DNA of 64,000 bases from Gammaproteobacteria bacterium (GTDB lineage Bacteria > Pseudomonadota > Gammaproteobacteria > Eutrophobiales > Eutrophobiaceae): the NCBI GenBank assembly GCA_028279365.1, contig JANQNX010000014.1:62001-126000 (forward strand), in the 5' to 3' direction. Shown here in pieces: positions 34,219 to 44,138 of this stretch; position 1 is the first letter of the stretch; every line of letters starts with the position of its first letter. Position numbers and translations under genes: made by a program. The notes below the pieces were generated by a model. It searched no databases. It was not told where the DNA came from and saw only the letters and a list, made by a program, of their open reading frames with translations.

Positions 34219-36603
34219 TTAACTATTCCGTTTTTGTTGAATCGCAAGCGATGCCTGATTACGCAAGGTTTTAAAAAAGCGCAGTTCGTCCATGGAAATT
34301 TTGATGTTGTCGTCATCGTTATCGGCATAGATCAGGCCGAGGCAGCGCTTGTTAACGATTAACGGGTAGAGGACAACGGCAGTCGGGTTGGTTAGTTTTC
34401 GAATCCACTGTGGGACACGGTGTTTATATTCCTCCGAGTTGACATCGAGGATGATGTATTCCTTGCCTTTTTTCACTGTTGACACAAATACATCGTCGCC
34501 TTCTGTAACGGCGTAGCGGAATTCTGGAATAATGTCGTCAATCTGTTTGCCAAAGCCAAACCTTGCCTTGACTTTTCTGCTTTTGGGATCGTAAATCGCA
34601 AACAACACGCGATTAAAACCCATGCCGCGGTAAATGGTTTCCAGCACCATGACGAGAATGTCGTTGATGTTATAGTCGCTCAACAAGGCATTGGTGATTT
34701 CTGATATGCCGCTGACCAGGATGTCCTGCTGTTTGTCTTGTCGACTTTGCGGTTCATTATGCTGCGCGTCAGCTCCTGTATCATCTTCCGGTTTTTTATC
34801 AACAATATCTGTTTGCCAGCCTTCCTTATCCTTTGGTTTGTTTCTCAGCTGTTTGAACACGGTTACCTTACTGGTATCAATATTAAGGATTCGGGTAAAT
34901 TCTTCGGCTTCCTCAATTGATGATTCCAGTAGCTGTTTAATCTTGTTCTCGTTGATACCCAATGCATCCTTGTAACGTGCCGCCAATTTCTCATAAGCAT
35001 CATTCACATCAGTGTTTGCATCAAGCTGACACAGCTCATTAGAGAAACTGCTTAATTGATGAATGCAATCGGTGGATGTTTTTGCAACGGGTATGACACC
35101 CTCCGGTAAACGCTGCATGCTGTTGCTGATGACTGCCGGTAATTTCCACTCTTTGGCAATGCCTTTGCCAAGCTGTTCATATGAGACACCCAAGGTTGAA
35201 CGCATGGCCTGATCTTCATTCATGCCTTTATTAGAAATCAGCGTTTTCATTACCTTGTAGTCTTCCGGGAAGTAGTAAATCGTTAACAATTTGCCGAGTA
35301 GGTGAAACATGGAAGCAACAAAACAGGTTTCCTGCTCGTCTTCAGAAATGCGATTTGTGACTTTTGCCTGTTCTCTGGCAATGATGCCGCTCATCAAGGC
35401 AGTATAAGCCGCGTTTTTTAAATCGTTGGCCTGTTCATTATTTTGCAGGTGTTCAAACAAGACGATGCTCAGCACTGCTGCGCGCACCTGTTCATATCCC
35501 AGTATTACCACCGCCCTGGAAACGGTCGTGATCTCACCACCAAACTGTCCATAAAAAGATGAATTGACCAAACGAATTAATTTGGTTGTTAAGGCATAGT
35601 CTTTCAGGATGACGTTTGATAATTCATTAGCAGAAGCTTTGTCCGAACCGGAAGTCTTTTGATTGATGTCGGAGATATGTCCTGAGATGGCGGGAAAGTC
35701 TTGCTTGCGTTTCATGCGTCGCAGTAAAAATTCAACCGTGCTTGAGTCAGCAGATGATTCCTTTGTTTCGGCATCATCGTCTTTTAAAAATTGCTTCAAC
35801 GCAGTTTGCATTTCTGCCGCATTTCGATAGCGCTGTTCAGGCTCTTTTGCCAGCGCTTTTAAACAAAATGCATCAATCTCTTTATCAATATCGGCTTGCC
35901 GTTCTGAGGGTCGAACTACCGGTTCGTTACTAATCTTGTACTTAATCGCATTGGCATTTTTGGCACGATACGCTTGTATACCGGTAAGCATCTCGTACAA
36001 GATTAGCCCGGTTGCAAAGATATCTACCTCTGCCCCTAGTTCTTTATTTAATATCTGTTCAGGTGAAAGATAATTGACGGCACCGGTGACGTCCTGGTTA
36101 TTTGAATTCATACCCGCGGTAATCGCGATGCCGAAATCCATGATTTTGATCTGGCCTTTGTTATCGATCATCAGGTTTGAGGGGTTCAGATCACGATGAA
36201 TAATTTGATGATGATGCGCATAGCCGATACCGTCGAGGATCTGGTTAACGATCTTTAGCGCATCGATCTGCGATAATTTACCTTCGCGTTGCAAACGTTG
36301 TTTCAGTTGTTCCCCTTCACAATATTCATAAACAAGGAAAGGGGTATTTTGCTCATAACCTATTTCATACAGCGGGATAATATTGGGATGACTTAGCTGG
36401 CTGACATGTTTGGCTTCCTGATTGAGTTGTTCAGATTGTTGTAATTGATTTTCCAGCGTTTTAATCGCCACCTTCCTGCCAAGCTGGGTATCTTCTGCCA
36501 GGTAAACAATGCCCTGAGTGCCTTTTCCAAGCACCTCAATAGGTTCAAAACGTCCAATCGTTTGCGGCAGTTCAGTGGTTGAATTTTTGGCGAGTGCAGT
36601 CAT
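34219..36603 (-). CDS. Ser/Thr kinase - HDOD - GAF fusion protein
   Basis: 794 aa, cytosolic. Kinase domain residues 18-275: Gly loop GKGTQGIVY (26-34), Lys48 in VAIK, catalytic loop HRDLNPSN (136-143), DFG at 156-158, SPEQ in place of APE. HDOD domain about 290-490; GAF-like domain about 640-790. The catalytic-loop Lys usual in HRDLKPxN is Asn140 here, which may weaken or change catalysis. It is upstream of the HDOD-GAF paralogue. The substrate and the signal are unknown. Confidence 0.85.
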   Translation of the reverse strand: MTALAKNSTTELPQTIGRFEPIEVLGKGTQGIVYLAEDTQLGRKVAIKTLENQLQQSEQLNQEAKHVSQLSHPNIIPLYEIGYEQNTPFLVYEYCEGEQLKQRLQREGKLSQIDALKIVNQILDGIGYAHHHQIIHRDLNPSNLMIDNKGQIKIMDFGIAITAGMNSNNQDVTGAVNYLSPEQILNKELGAEVDIFATGLILYEMLTGIQAYRAKNANAIKYKISNEPVVRPSERQADIDKEIDAFCLKALAKEPEQRYRNAAEMQTALKQFLKDDDAETKESSADSSTVEFLLRRMKRKQDFPAISGHISDINQKTSGSDKASANELSNVILKDYALTTKLIRLVNSSFYGQFGGEITTVSRAVVILGYEQVRAAVLSIVLFEHLQNNEQANDLKNAAYTALMSGIIAREQAKVTNRISEDEQETCFVASMFHLLGKLLTIYYFPEDYKVMKTLISNKGMNEDQAMRSTLGVSYEQLGKGIAKEWKLPAVISNSMQRLPEGVIPVAKTSTDCIHQLSSFSNELCQLDANTDVNDAYEKLAARYKDALGINENKIKQLLESSIEEAEEFTRILNIDTSKVTVFKQLRNKPKDKEGWQTDIVDKKPEDDTGADAQHNEPQSRQDKQQDILVSGISEITNALLSDYNINDILVMVLETIYRGMGFNRVLFAIYDPKSRKVKARFGFGKQIDDIIPEFRYAVTEGDDVFVSTVKKGKEYIILDVNSEEYKHRVPQWIRKLTNPTAVVLYPLIVNKRCLGLIYADNDDDNIKISMDELRFFKTLRNQASLAIQQKRNS

Positions 36604-36695
36604 GTTTTTTTCTCATATTCAAATAGATACAGCGGCAATTCGGTCAAAAACTTGAGTCGAGTAGCGACTTGTTTCGCCTCCGTTTTTCACGGAAA

Positions 36696-38108
36696 ATGAC
36701 ACAAAAAATACCGAAATTACTCGTGAAACGAACTTCTATTCATGGTCAGTGGTCATCTCGCTGGGCATTCATTCTTGCTGCTACCGGCTCTGCTGTCGGT
36801 CTGGGTAACATTTGGCGATTTCCTTACTTAACCGGTGAAAATGGCGGCGGTGCGTTCGTATTGATTTACCTGTTTTTTGTGTTGGTGGTCGGTTTGCCGA
36901 TCATGATGGCAGAGATCATGCTCGGACGGCGTGGCAGACAAAGTCCGATCAACACCATGAAGACTCTGGCAGAAGAAGAGGGCCTAAGTCATTACTGGCA
37001 GTTGCTTGGCTGGATGGGCGTTGCTGCGGGATTTATTATTCTGTCTTACTACAGCGTCATCGCTGGTTGGACTCTGGCTTATATCTTCCGAACCGGGCTC
37101 GGTATGTTTGTGGATGCGGATGCCGAACTTAGTACGCGATTATTTTCTGACCTGATTGCCGATCCTGAAAAGTTACTCGCCTGGCATACCACCTTTATGA
37201 TGATGACGATACTCGTTGTCGCGCGTGGAGTAAAAAGCGGTCTGGAAAAGGCGGTGAAGTTTTTAATGCCGGCGCTATTTATTTTGTTATTGGTCATGGT
37301 CGGTTATGCCATGAGTACAGAAAAATTTATGCAAGGCATTGAATATTTGTTTGTGCCGGATTTTGACGCGATTGCAGAGAAAAACTTTTTTTCAGACATT
37401 ATGCTGCCGGCAATGGGGCAGGCGTTTTTTAGTTTGAGTCTGGGTATGGGGGCGATCATGATTTATGGTTCCTATCTTGCGCAGAGGTCTTCCATTCCCT
37501 GGACCAGTGTCAGTATTGCCTTGGCTGACACCTCCGTGGCATTACTTGCAGGCGTTGCGATTTTTCCTATTGTCTTTACTTACGGACTTGAGCCTGCCGG
37601 CGGTCCGGGTTTGATCTTTGTTTCATTGCCGATTGCATTTGGTCAGATGCCGTTCGGTACCTTTTTTGGTTGTCTGTTTTTTATTCTACTGATGTTTGCT
37701 GGCTGGACCTCGGCGATTTCTTTGTTAGAACCGGCGGTGACCTGGCTGGTAGAAAATAGAAGTATGAAACGCATTAAGGCTACGGCAATTGCCGGTACGA
37801 TTGCCTGGTCATTAGGTTTGGTGACGGTGCTATCGTTTAATAAATGGGCCTTTTCGTTTAGCTTTGCGGGCCAGGAAAAAGAGAATGGTTTTTTTGATAT
37901 CTTTGATATATTGACGGCCAATATTATGTTGCCATTAGGTGGGTTGCTGGTCGCGATTTTTGCTGCGTGGTTGATGTCAACACGTTCCACAATGGAGGAA
38001 CTGGGCGTAGGTGATACCTTGATCTATCGCGGTTGGCGATTTGCCGTGAAATATATTGCGCCGGTCGGAGTGATTATTATTTTTCTTAATGCGATTGGGA
38101 TTGTTTAG
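36696..38108 (+). CDS. Sodium-dependent transporter, NSS/SNF family
   Basis: 470 aa from ATG 36696 (a short ACGGA lies upstream; the frame extends to TTG 36669). About 11-12 transmembrane helices. The signature of the neurotransmitter:sodium symporter family is in helix 1 (AATGSAVGLGNIWRFPY), with the ENGGGAF unwound segment after it. It imports an amino acid or related amine with Na+. The substrate cannot be assigned. Divergent from the kinase gene. Confidence 0.9.
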   Translation: MTQKIPKLLVKRTSIHGQWSSRWAFILAATGSAVGLGNIWRFPYLTGENGGGAFVLIYLFFVLVVGLPIMMAEIMLGRRGRQSPINTMKTLAEEEGLSHYWQLLGWMGVAAGFIILSYYSVIAGWTLAYIFRTGLGMFVDADAELSTRLFSDLIADPEKLLAWHTTFMMMTILVVARGVKSGLEKAVKFLMPALFILLLVMVGYAMSTEKFMQGIEYLFVPDFDAIAEKNFFSDIMLPAMGQAFFSLSLGMGAIMIYGSYLAQRSSIPWTSVSIALADTSVALLAGVAIFPIVFTYGLEPAGGPGLIFVSLPIAFGQMPFGTFFGCLFFILLMFAGWTSAISLLEPAVTWLVENRSMKRIKATAIAGTIAWSLGLVTVLSFNKWAFSFSFAGQEKENGFFDIFDILTANIMLPLGGLLVAIFAAWLMSTRSTMEELGVGDTLIYRGWRFAVKYIAPVGVIIIFLNAIGIV

Positions 38109-38136
38109 ATTTTAGACCTAGATAGATAAACGCGTT

Positions 38137-38574
38137 ATGACTCGAATACGTAAACACGAACTGGTTAACTATCGTCCTGAAGAAATGTACGCGTTGGTTA
38201 ACGATATTCGATCCTATCCTGAATTTTTACCTTGGTGCACCGGGACGCATATTGCCGAGGACTATGGCGATAAACTGGTAGCATCCGTCTCTATTGCCGT
38301 TGGCAAAATCAAGCAGACCTTTACCACTGCCAATAGCATGCGGCAGGACGAGGAGATTATCATGCGGCTGGTGGAAGGGCCGTTTAAACAATTAAGTGGT
38401 CACTGGACCTTTAACGAAAATTCCTCGGGTGGTTGTGACGTGGCGCTGGATATGCAGTTTGAATTTAAAAACAGACTGGTAAAACATACCTTAGGCCATG
38501 CCTTTCATAAGATTGTCGATTCGCTGGTCGATGCCTTTGTTGATCGTGCACGTGAGGTCTATGGTGCCCGCTGA
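38137..38574 (+). CDS. ratA: RatA / COQ10-like START-domain protein
   Basis: 145 aa, a SRPBCC/START-fold protein: RIRKHELVNYRPEEMYALVNDIRSYPEFLPWC is the family N-terminus. E. coli RatA (PasT) has been linked to ribosome association and to ubiquinone function (COQ10-like). It lies between smpB and ratB-bamE in the conserved order. No antitoxin activity of RatB should be assumed. Confidence 0.9.
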   Translation: MTRIRKHELVNYRPEEMYALVNDIRSYPEFLPWCTGTHIAEDYGDKLVASVSIAVGKIKQTFTTANSMRQDEEIIMRLVEGPFKQLSGHWTFNENSSGGCDVALDMQFEFKNRLVKHTLGHAFHKIVDSLVDAFVDRAREVYGAR

Positions 38575-38854
38575 TCAATTTACGATTGAAGTGACCTATA
38601 TCGATAACGATCATCAATTTCTCAAAACGCTACAGGTTGACAAAGGTACAACGATTGAACAGGCAATATTGTTATCAGGTGTGTTGACTCAATGTTCAGC
38701 GATTGATCTTGAGTTAAATAAAGTAGGAATCTTCAGCAAGCTAAAACAGCTGGATGATCATGTTGAACAGGGAGACAGGGTGGAAATTTATCGACCATTA
38801 TTGGCCGATCCGAAAGAAGCCAGACGTAAACGGGCACAGAAAAAACAGAATTAA
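38561..38854 (+). CDS. ratB: RnfH/RatB ubiquitin-fold protein
   Basis: 97 aa from ATG 38561, inside the end of ratA (14-base overlap), preceded by GAGG. Beta-grasp fold: FTIEVTYID..., GTTIEQAIL, and the conserved DRVEIYRPLLADPKEARRKRA ending. The function is not established; it always travels with ratA. Confidence 0.88.
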   Translation: MVPADQFTIEVTYIDNDHQFLKTLQVDKGTTIEQAILLSGVLTQCSAIDLELNKVGIFSKLKQLDDHVEQGDRVEIYRPLLADPKEARRKRAQKKQN

Positions 38855-39315
38855 TCCCCGCCGGGCGTCACCTTATCCCAGACCTTGCGAAAAAAACCCT
38901 TCTCTTCTTTTTCCTTGAACGGCACGATAACCGCCTCGTCTTCAGTAACGATCTGTTGCTCTTCTCTGGATCGGGTAGATTCCTCTATATCACCTGAAAC
39001 ATAGGCCAGTTTTTCATCTTCAAAATGCAGCGTGATGTGACGCTGCTCTCTGACGCCGCCGCCTTTCTGAAAACTGAATATGTATTCCCAACGCTCCGAA
39101 TGGAACGGATCGATGATCACCGGCGTGCCCATAATGAAGCGTACCTGGTTTTTGTCCATGCCCGGTCTAAGTTTATCCAGCATCTCCTGTTCAATGACAT
39201 TTCCCTGTTGGATGTCAATTTTATACAGGAATGGCGCGTTATAACCGCCATCAAAACTGCGCGTGCAGGCCATTAATAAAATGAGTAACAAACTGAAGAT
39301 AAAGTGATTTTTCAT
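38851..39315 (-). CDS. bamE: Outer-membrane assembly lipoprotein BamE
   Basis: 154 aa. Signal peptide with lipobox LMAC (Cys about residue 17). SmpA/OmlA domain with DIQQGNVIEQEMLDKLRPGM and FIMGTPVIIDPFHSERWEYIF. It binds BamD in the BAM complex that inserts outer-membrane proteins. The C-terminus (about 105-154) is longer than in E. coli and charged. Divergent from fur, as is common; it overlaps ratB by 4 bases. Confidence 0.93.
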   Translation of the reverse strand: MKNHFIFSLLLILLMACTRSFDGGYNAPFLYKIDIQQGNVIEQEMLDKLRPGMDKNQVRFIMGTPVIIDPFHSERWEYIFSFQKGGGVREQRHITLHFEDEKLAYVSGDIEESTRSREEQQIVTEDEAVIVPFKEKEEKGFFRKVWDKVTPGGD

Positions 39316-39355
39316 TAGAGCAAAGGAATGCGATATTTAATCTCTCAGAATAACT

Positions 39356-39376
39356 GTTGAGAATGATTTCCTCAAC
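39356..39376. promoter_or_regulatory. Candidate Fur operator between bamE and fur
   Basis: GTTGAG-AATGATTTC-CTCAAC, an inverted repeat whose centre TGAGAATGATTTCCT partly matches the Fur 7-1-7 consensus (about 10 of 14). It lies about 80 bases before the fur start and could mediate autoregulation. Confidence 0.35.
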
Positions 39377-39457
39377 GACAATGTCGCTGCATTAACGTAT
39401 ACTTTCGATTATAAAAATATTACTGCCTAAGTGCCAGGCACAGTCGAGGAGGCCACC

Positions 39458-39868
39458 TTGGAAGCGATTGATTTAAAAAAAGCCGGTTTGAAAGCAACAC
39501 TGCCTCGTATTCGAATTTTACAAATACTCGAGGATTCTACCGAGCCGCATATGAGCGCGGAAGATGTCTATCGAACCTTGCTGGATGCCGGTGAAGAAGT
39601 CGGTTTAGCAACGGTGTACCGTGTACTGACCCAGTTTGAGTCTGCCGGTCTGGTTATGCGTCATAATTTTGATTCCGGCCACTCCTTGTTTGAGCTTGAT
39701 CGCGGTGAGCATCATGATCATATGGTGTGTGTTGAAAATGGCGATGTGATTGAGTTTCAAAATGATGAAATTGAACGCCTGCAACATGAAATAGCAAAGC
39801 AACATGGGTATGAATTGGTCGAGCACAGTCTGGTGCTGTATGTAAAACCCATCAAAGGTAAAAAATAA
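39458..39868 (+). CDS. fur: Ferric uptake regulator Fur
   Basis: 136 aa if started at TTG 39458, preferred because GAGGAGG lies 5 bases upstream and the resulting N-terminus (EAIDLKKAGLKATLPR) has normal Fur length; a GTG at 39431 would add nine residues. Winged HTH residues 1-80, then HHDHMVC metal-binding region. The CxxC second Cys of E. coli Fur is absent (CVENG), as in Pseudomonas-type Fur proteins. Fe2+-dependent repressor. Confidence 0.93.
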   Translation: MEAIDLKKAGLKATLPRIRILQILEDSTEPHMSAEDVYRTLLDAGEEVGLATVYRVLTQFESAGLVMRHNFDSGHSLFELDRGEHHDHMVCVENGDVIEFQNDEIERLQHEIAKQHGYELVEHSLVLYVKPIKGKK

Positions 39869-39881
39869 CCGTTTCCTCTAA

Positions 39882-42800
39882 CTAAGCAGCCTTGGGTTTT
39901 ACTCGTGAGCTGAATCGCATAAATATACGATACAGCATGGGAATGACGAATAATGTCAGGACTGTTGAAAAAGCCAGGCCCCATACAATTGCCGTCGCCA
40001 CCGGCCCCCATATTAGTGATGTGCCTGCTAGTCCGGTAGCCAGTGAAAATAAACCGGCTATGGTGGTTAAGGATGTAATCAGCACGGGTATTACTCTTCG
40101 TCTAGCAGCATAGATTGTTGCATGTAACAAACTCATACCGTTTTCCAGTCTGGAGTTTCCCGCCGATATCAACACAATTGCCGCATTGACCGAGATACCT
40201 GCGAGTGCGACAACGCCATACAGTGTGTAAAGGCTAAGCGGATTATTGGTGACCAGTAAGCCAAGTACCACACCGGTAAATGCTAATGGAATGGTGACCA
40301 GGATCATCAGTGGTTGAAAATAGCTTCTAAACTGCGTACCTAGAATGACATAGATCAAACCAACACCAAGCAGAAACAACAGGCCCATTGCATCAAGGCT
40401 TTCCTTAATATCATCAAGCTCGCCCGAAAAGTCGAGCATGATATTGGGATAATTCGCCTGTATCTCAGTCCACTTGTTTTTTAGCAGCTCATTAGCAGCG
40501 ACGGTATCGATTTGTTCTTTATCGATATCCGATTCCAGCGTGATCGCACGTCGGAAGTTATAATGTCGGATATTTTGCTGGCCTAAACCATGTTCCGGAT
40601 AAACCAGTTCACCAATCGCAATGGATTTGCCATTGGGCAAAGACAGTGTCTGGCGTAATAACTCTTCTACATCTGACCAGTTGTTTTCTTTTGCGATTAC
40701 CCGGAGTTTGATTTCTTCTCCTTCGTTTTGAAAGTCAGTGACAATTTCGCCATCAATATAGGCTTTAATCGAACGGCTCAAACGAGTGGGATCGACACCC
40801 GTGCGTTTAATCGCCTCACCATCATAGCGCAGCACGAGTTCAGGGTTACCCGGGCGATAATCCAGAGAGGTATTACTGAATACCGGGTTGGTCTGCATAT
40901 ACGCGACCAGTTCATCAGCAGCGCGTTTGATATCAGCAATTTGATCGCCGCGAATCTTGATGTTGACTGCGCGCGATGTCGGCGGCCCATCTTTTAGACG
41001 CAATAGAAAAATATTCGTTGGCCCATCTACATCAGAGATAGTGGATTCGACCGCATCCGCGATTTCATCAACAGTGCGACCGCCTTTTTTCTCGGGGTTG
41101 AGGCTGATCTGAATCTGGCCGACGTTATCACCGAACAAGGGTTCGGTCTCGGTGAACATCTGTCCAGAATAAGCCACCGAGCCACGCAATTCCTCGGGCT
41201 CGATTTGTTGCAGTGATAGCTGTTCAAAATCAAACAGTATGTCATTGGTTTCTTCCAGCGTCGTACCTCGCGGCATCTCAATATTGACGTAAAACAAACG
41301 TACGGCATCGGCTTCAAAAAAGTTAAAACGAATTTGCCCGGTAGCCAGCGTGATGACAGCCAGGGAAAAAACGGTGAGTACCAAAGCAATCGATAATATC
41401 GGCCGGCGCAACGCCTTCAATAATAATTTGACATAGTTAAGTCGTATCCAGTGCGTAAACGCTTCTCGACGTAACTGAGTGTTTGATGGCCTGCTAAAAT
41501 TAATATTACTGGCAATCACATGCGCCGGCAGCATCCAGTAGGCTTCAATTAAACTAATTGCCAGTGCCAGGGTTACCACAATAGGAATGACTTTCATGAA
41601 TTCACCCAATATGCCTGGCAACAACATCAATGGTAAAAATGCCGCCATGGTCGTCATGACTGACGTCGTGACCGGTGCAAAGACTTCCTGTAGCGCTTCG
41701 ATAGCAGAACGCACACCGGTTACACCATGTTGTATACGTTGATACATGGCTTCAACCACCACCACCGCGTCATCAACCAGCATGCCCAATGCAATAACGA
41801 CGCCGAGTAATACGGTATTGTTTAATGACATGCCGCTGGAATTCAATACCAGAAAGGTGCCTGCGAGTGTAAAGGGAATGCCGATACTGGTCAGTGTTGC
41901 GATCCGTGTTCCCAGGAACAGCCAGGTAACAATTAACACCAGCGTTAATCCAATGAGTGCATTGGTTTGCATCAACTCTAACGCTTCACGCGTACTGATG
42001 GTTTGATCATCGACTAAATGCAAACTGATACCGGTAGCGGCACTAAGTTTGTTACGTTCTTCGATGTATTGATTAATCTGATCAATTAATTCCAGTACAT
42101 TAGTCGAAGCCTGTTTCGTTACCGCCAATAATGCGGCCGGTTCACCATTAAAACGGACAATCTCGACCGGTTCCTCTGTTGTTCTTACCAGCTCCGCCAG
42201 GTTGCCTAATGGAACGACACCTGACGCGGTCAGTACGGGGTAGTCTGCCAGGGCTTCCGGTTTTGCACTGGTGCCCTCAATACGCACGATCCATTGACCA
42301 TCTCTGGTTTCAATATCACCCGCTGACACATCCTGAAAATAGCTTCGAATTGTGTCTGATAGATCGGAAGGTGTGATACCAAGGCCCTCAAGTCTCTCCG
42401 GCAGGAAACGAATATGTAACTCCGGATCGCTGAGTCCGAGATCGTTGATACGATCAACACCGGCAAATAACTCAATGTCTTTTTTGACATTGCGGGCCTG
42501 TCTTCTCAGGTTTTCATCATCACCGGCACTGGTGACAACGATACTTGCCGATGGAAACGCATTCGAGGTCGTGACTTCCGTGATCAGTGGATCTTCGGCA
42601 TCTTCCGGAAGTTCATCGTTATAAACATTTTGTACCTCACGGCGCAGGTCGGCCAGACGTTTATCAAAGGTTCGTTCGTCGACTTGATTAAAGCGTAATA
42701 ATAAATTGGAAATGCCTTCACGACTGGTACTGGAAACAAATTTGATGTCTTGAATATTGCTACGAATTGCATCTTCAATCGGATCGGTTAAGCGTTTTTC

Positions 42801-42977
42801 TACATCGATTGCCGAGGCACCGGCCAGGAAGGTGGTAATACTGACCCAGTTAAAATTAATTTCCGGATCTTTGGCCCTTGGCATCTGTAGATAAGACAGT
42901 GCGCCGATTACCAACACCAGACAAAATGTCAGGTTCGCTAATACATGGTTACTAAGAAAGCGAGACAGCCACTGCAT
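39882..42977 (-). CDS. RND efflux permease (HAE1 type)
   Basis: 1031 aa, full length. Twelve transmembrane helices are expected in the usual RND pattern (helix 1 at about 10-30, two large periplasmic loops). The helix 4 proton-relay pair is present in GMLVDDAVVVVEA. It exports small molecules with the adaptor encoded 2 bases upstream. No outer-membrane TolC-like gene follows, so it may use a TolC from elsewhere. Substrate unknown. Confidence 0.93.
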   Translation of the reverse strand: MQWLSRFLSNHVLANLTFCLVLVIGALSYLQMPRAKDPEINFNWVSITTFLAGASAIDVEKRLTDPIEDAIRSNIQDIKFVSSTSREGISNLLLRFNQVDERTFDKRLADLRREVQNVYNDELPEDAEDPLITEVTTSNAFPSASIVVTSAGDDENLRRQARNVKKDIELFAGVDRINDLGLSDPELHIRFLPERLEGLGITPSDLSDTIRSYFQDVSAGDIETRDGQWIVRIEGTSAKPEALADYPVLTASGVVPLGNLAELVRTTEEPVEIVRFNGEPAALLAVTKQASTNVLELIDQINQYIEERNKLSAATGISLHLVDDQTISTREALELMQTNALIGLTLVLIVTWLFLGTRIATLTSIGIPFTLAGTFLVLNSSGMSLNNTVLLGVVIALGMLVDDAVVVVEAMYQRIQHGVTGVRSAIEALQEVFAPVTTSVMTTMAAFLPLMLLPGILGEFMKVIPIVVTLALAISLIEAYWMLPAHVIASNINFSRPSNTQLRREAFTHWIRLNYVKLLLKALRRPILSIALVLTVFSLAVITLATGQIRFNFFEADAVRLFYVNIEMPRGTTLEETNDILFDFEQLSLQQIEPEELRGSVAYSGQMFTETEPLFGDNVGQIQISLNPEKKGGRTVDEIADAVESTISDVDGPTNIFLLRLKDGPPTSRAVNIKIRGDQIADIKRAADELVAYMQTNPVFSNTSLDYRPGNPELVLRYDGEAIKRTGVDPTRLSRSIKAYIDGEIVTDFQNEGEEIKLRVIAKENNWSDVEELLRQTLSLPNGKSIAIGELVYPEHGLGQQNIRHYNFRRAITLESDIDKEQIDTVAANELLKNKWTEIQANYPNIMLDFSGELDDIKESLDAMGLLFLLGVGLIYVILGTQFRSYFQPLMILVTIPLAFTGVVLGLLVTNNPLSLYTLYGVVALAGISVNAAIVLISAGNSRLENGMSLLHATIYAARRRVIPVLITSLTTIAGLFSLATGLAGTSLIWGPVATAIVWGLAFSTVLTLFVIPMLYRIFMRFSSRVKPKAA

Positions 42978-42979
42978 GC

Positions 42980-43981
42980 CTAGTTTTGACTCTTAACCGT
43001 ATCGTTATCTTTTAATGCGTAGTGCCCTTCAATAACGATATTAGTATCAACAGGCAAAACAGTTGGACTAGCGCGGCCTGCCTGGGCTGAAGGTATCTTA
43101 ATAAAGGTGGCGCGGTTGTTTTTCACGGTGAATACACCAAGTTTGTCATCACGTCTTACCATATACTCACCGGGGATGTGTGGACGTTTATCTTTCCAGA
43201 TAAGTTTGCCTGCCGCACCCGGAGGTGCAATGTCATCAGTAAACACCAGGCGTACTTCGCGATTGCGTGTGTCGGTATTAATCGCTGAGTTAATTTGTCG
43301 TATCACTACCGGATAACGTGTCTCTGCATACTCAAAATACAGTTGATCCGAAGCGGTGAGTTGTTGGGTGTCGCCGGGAAAGATTTGTGCTGATAGTTCT
43401 AATTGTTCGATATCAATCACTCTAACCAGGGCGGTACCGATATTCGTGAATTGGCCAACGGCGCTGGCGCGTTCCAGCACCAGGGCTTTGAAAGGACTTG
43501 TTACCGTGCAGCGCGAAAGATTGATCTCTGCCATATCATTTTGGGCCTTTGCACCACGATAATCGGCTTGTAACACTGTCAGGTCTGATTCCCTTTCATC
43601 AAGCAGTTCTTCTGACACAGATTGCTTTAGTGTTAAAGAGCGGGTGCGTTCCAGCCGACGTTTAGCCAGTTCAATTTGCGCCCGCAGGCTTTGCAATCGT
43701 GCTTTAGCCTCCTGACTGGTAAGGCGGTAATCACTGCAATCGAGTTTTGTTAGCACACTGCCTTTTTCAACAATGTCTCCCACCTTGACTGGTATCTCCA
43801 TGACCTGTGATTCCAACCTTGAGCTAATTACGCTTTCATTGAGACTGACTACTGTTGAAGGAGCGGAACGATCCGGATAGATAGCGATATCTGCAAGCGA
43901 GATGGTTTTTACCCGAATATTTTCTGCGCCTAAACATAACGGGCTAATGACTAGCAGAAAATTGAAGACAAATTTTTTCAT
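42980..43981 (-). CDS. RND periplasmic adaptor (membrane fusion protein)
   Basis: 333 aa. Signal peptide (about residues 1-19), lipoyl/hairpin region with IPVKVGDIVEKGSVLTKLDCSDYR, alpha-helical hairpin (about 85-150) and beta-barrel domain. It has the HlyD/AcrA architecture and lies 2 bases before the permease gene. The next 157 bases upstream (43982-44138) hold no gene. Confidence 0.92.
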   Translation of the reverse strand: MKKFVFNFLLVISPLCLGAENIRVKTISLADIAIYPDRSAPSTVVSLNESVISSRLESQVMEIPVKVGDIVEKGSVLTKLDCSDYRLTSQEAKARLQSLRAQIELAKRRLERTRSLTLKQSVSEELLDERESDLTVLQADYRGAKAQNDMAEINLSRCTVTSPFKALVLERASAVGQFTNIGTALVRVIDIEQLELSAQIFPGDTQQLTASDQLYFEYAETRYPVVIRQINSAINTDTRNREVRLVFTDDIAPPGAAGKLIWKDKRPHIPGEYMVRRDDKLGVFTVKNNRATFIKIPSAQAGRASPTVLPVDTNIVIEGHYALKDNDTVKSQN

Positions 43982-44138
43982 GCGCTTTATTAATCAGACA
44001 TACAGTCAATTTTGCGCAACTTTAACAGATATTGGTGAAAAAGCAGTGAAGATATTTCAATTAAAGGATGAATTCACTTTCATAATGATTGAGAGGGTAA
44101 TGGGAAATCCTTTTCCCACTGATGATGCAAGCTATTTG

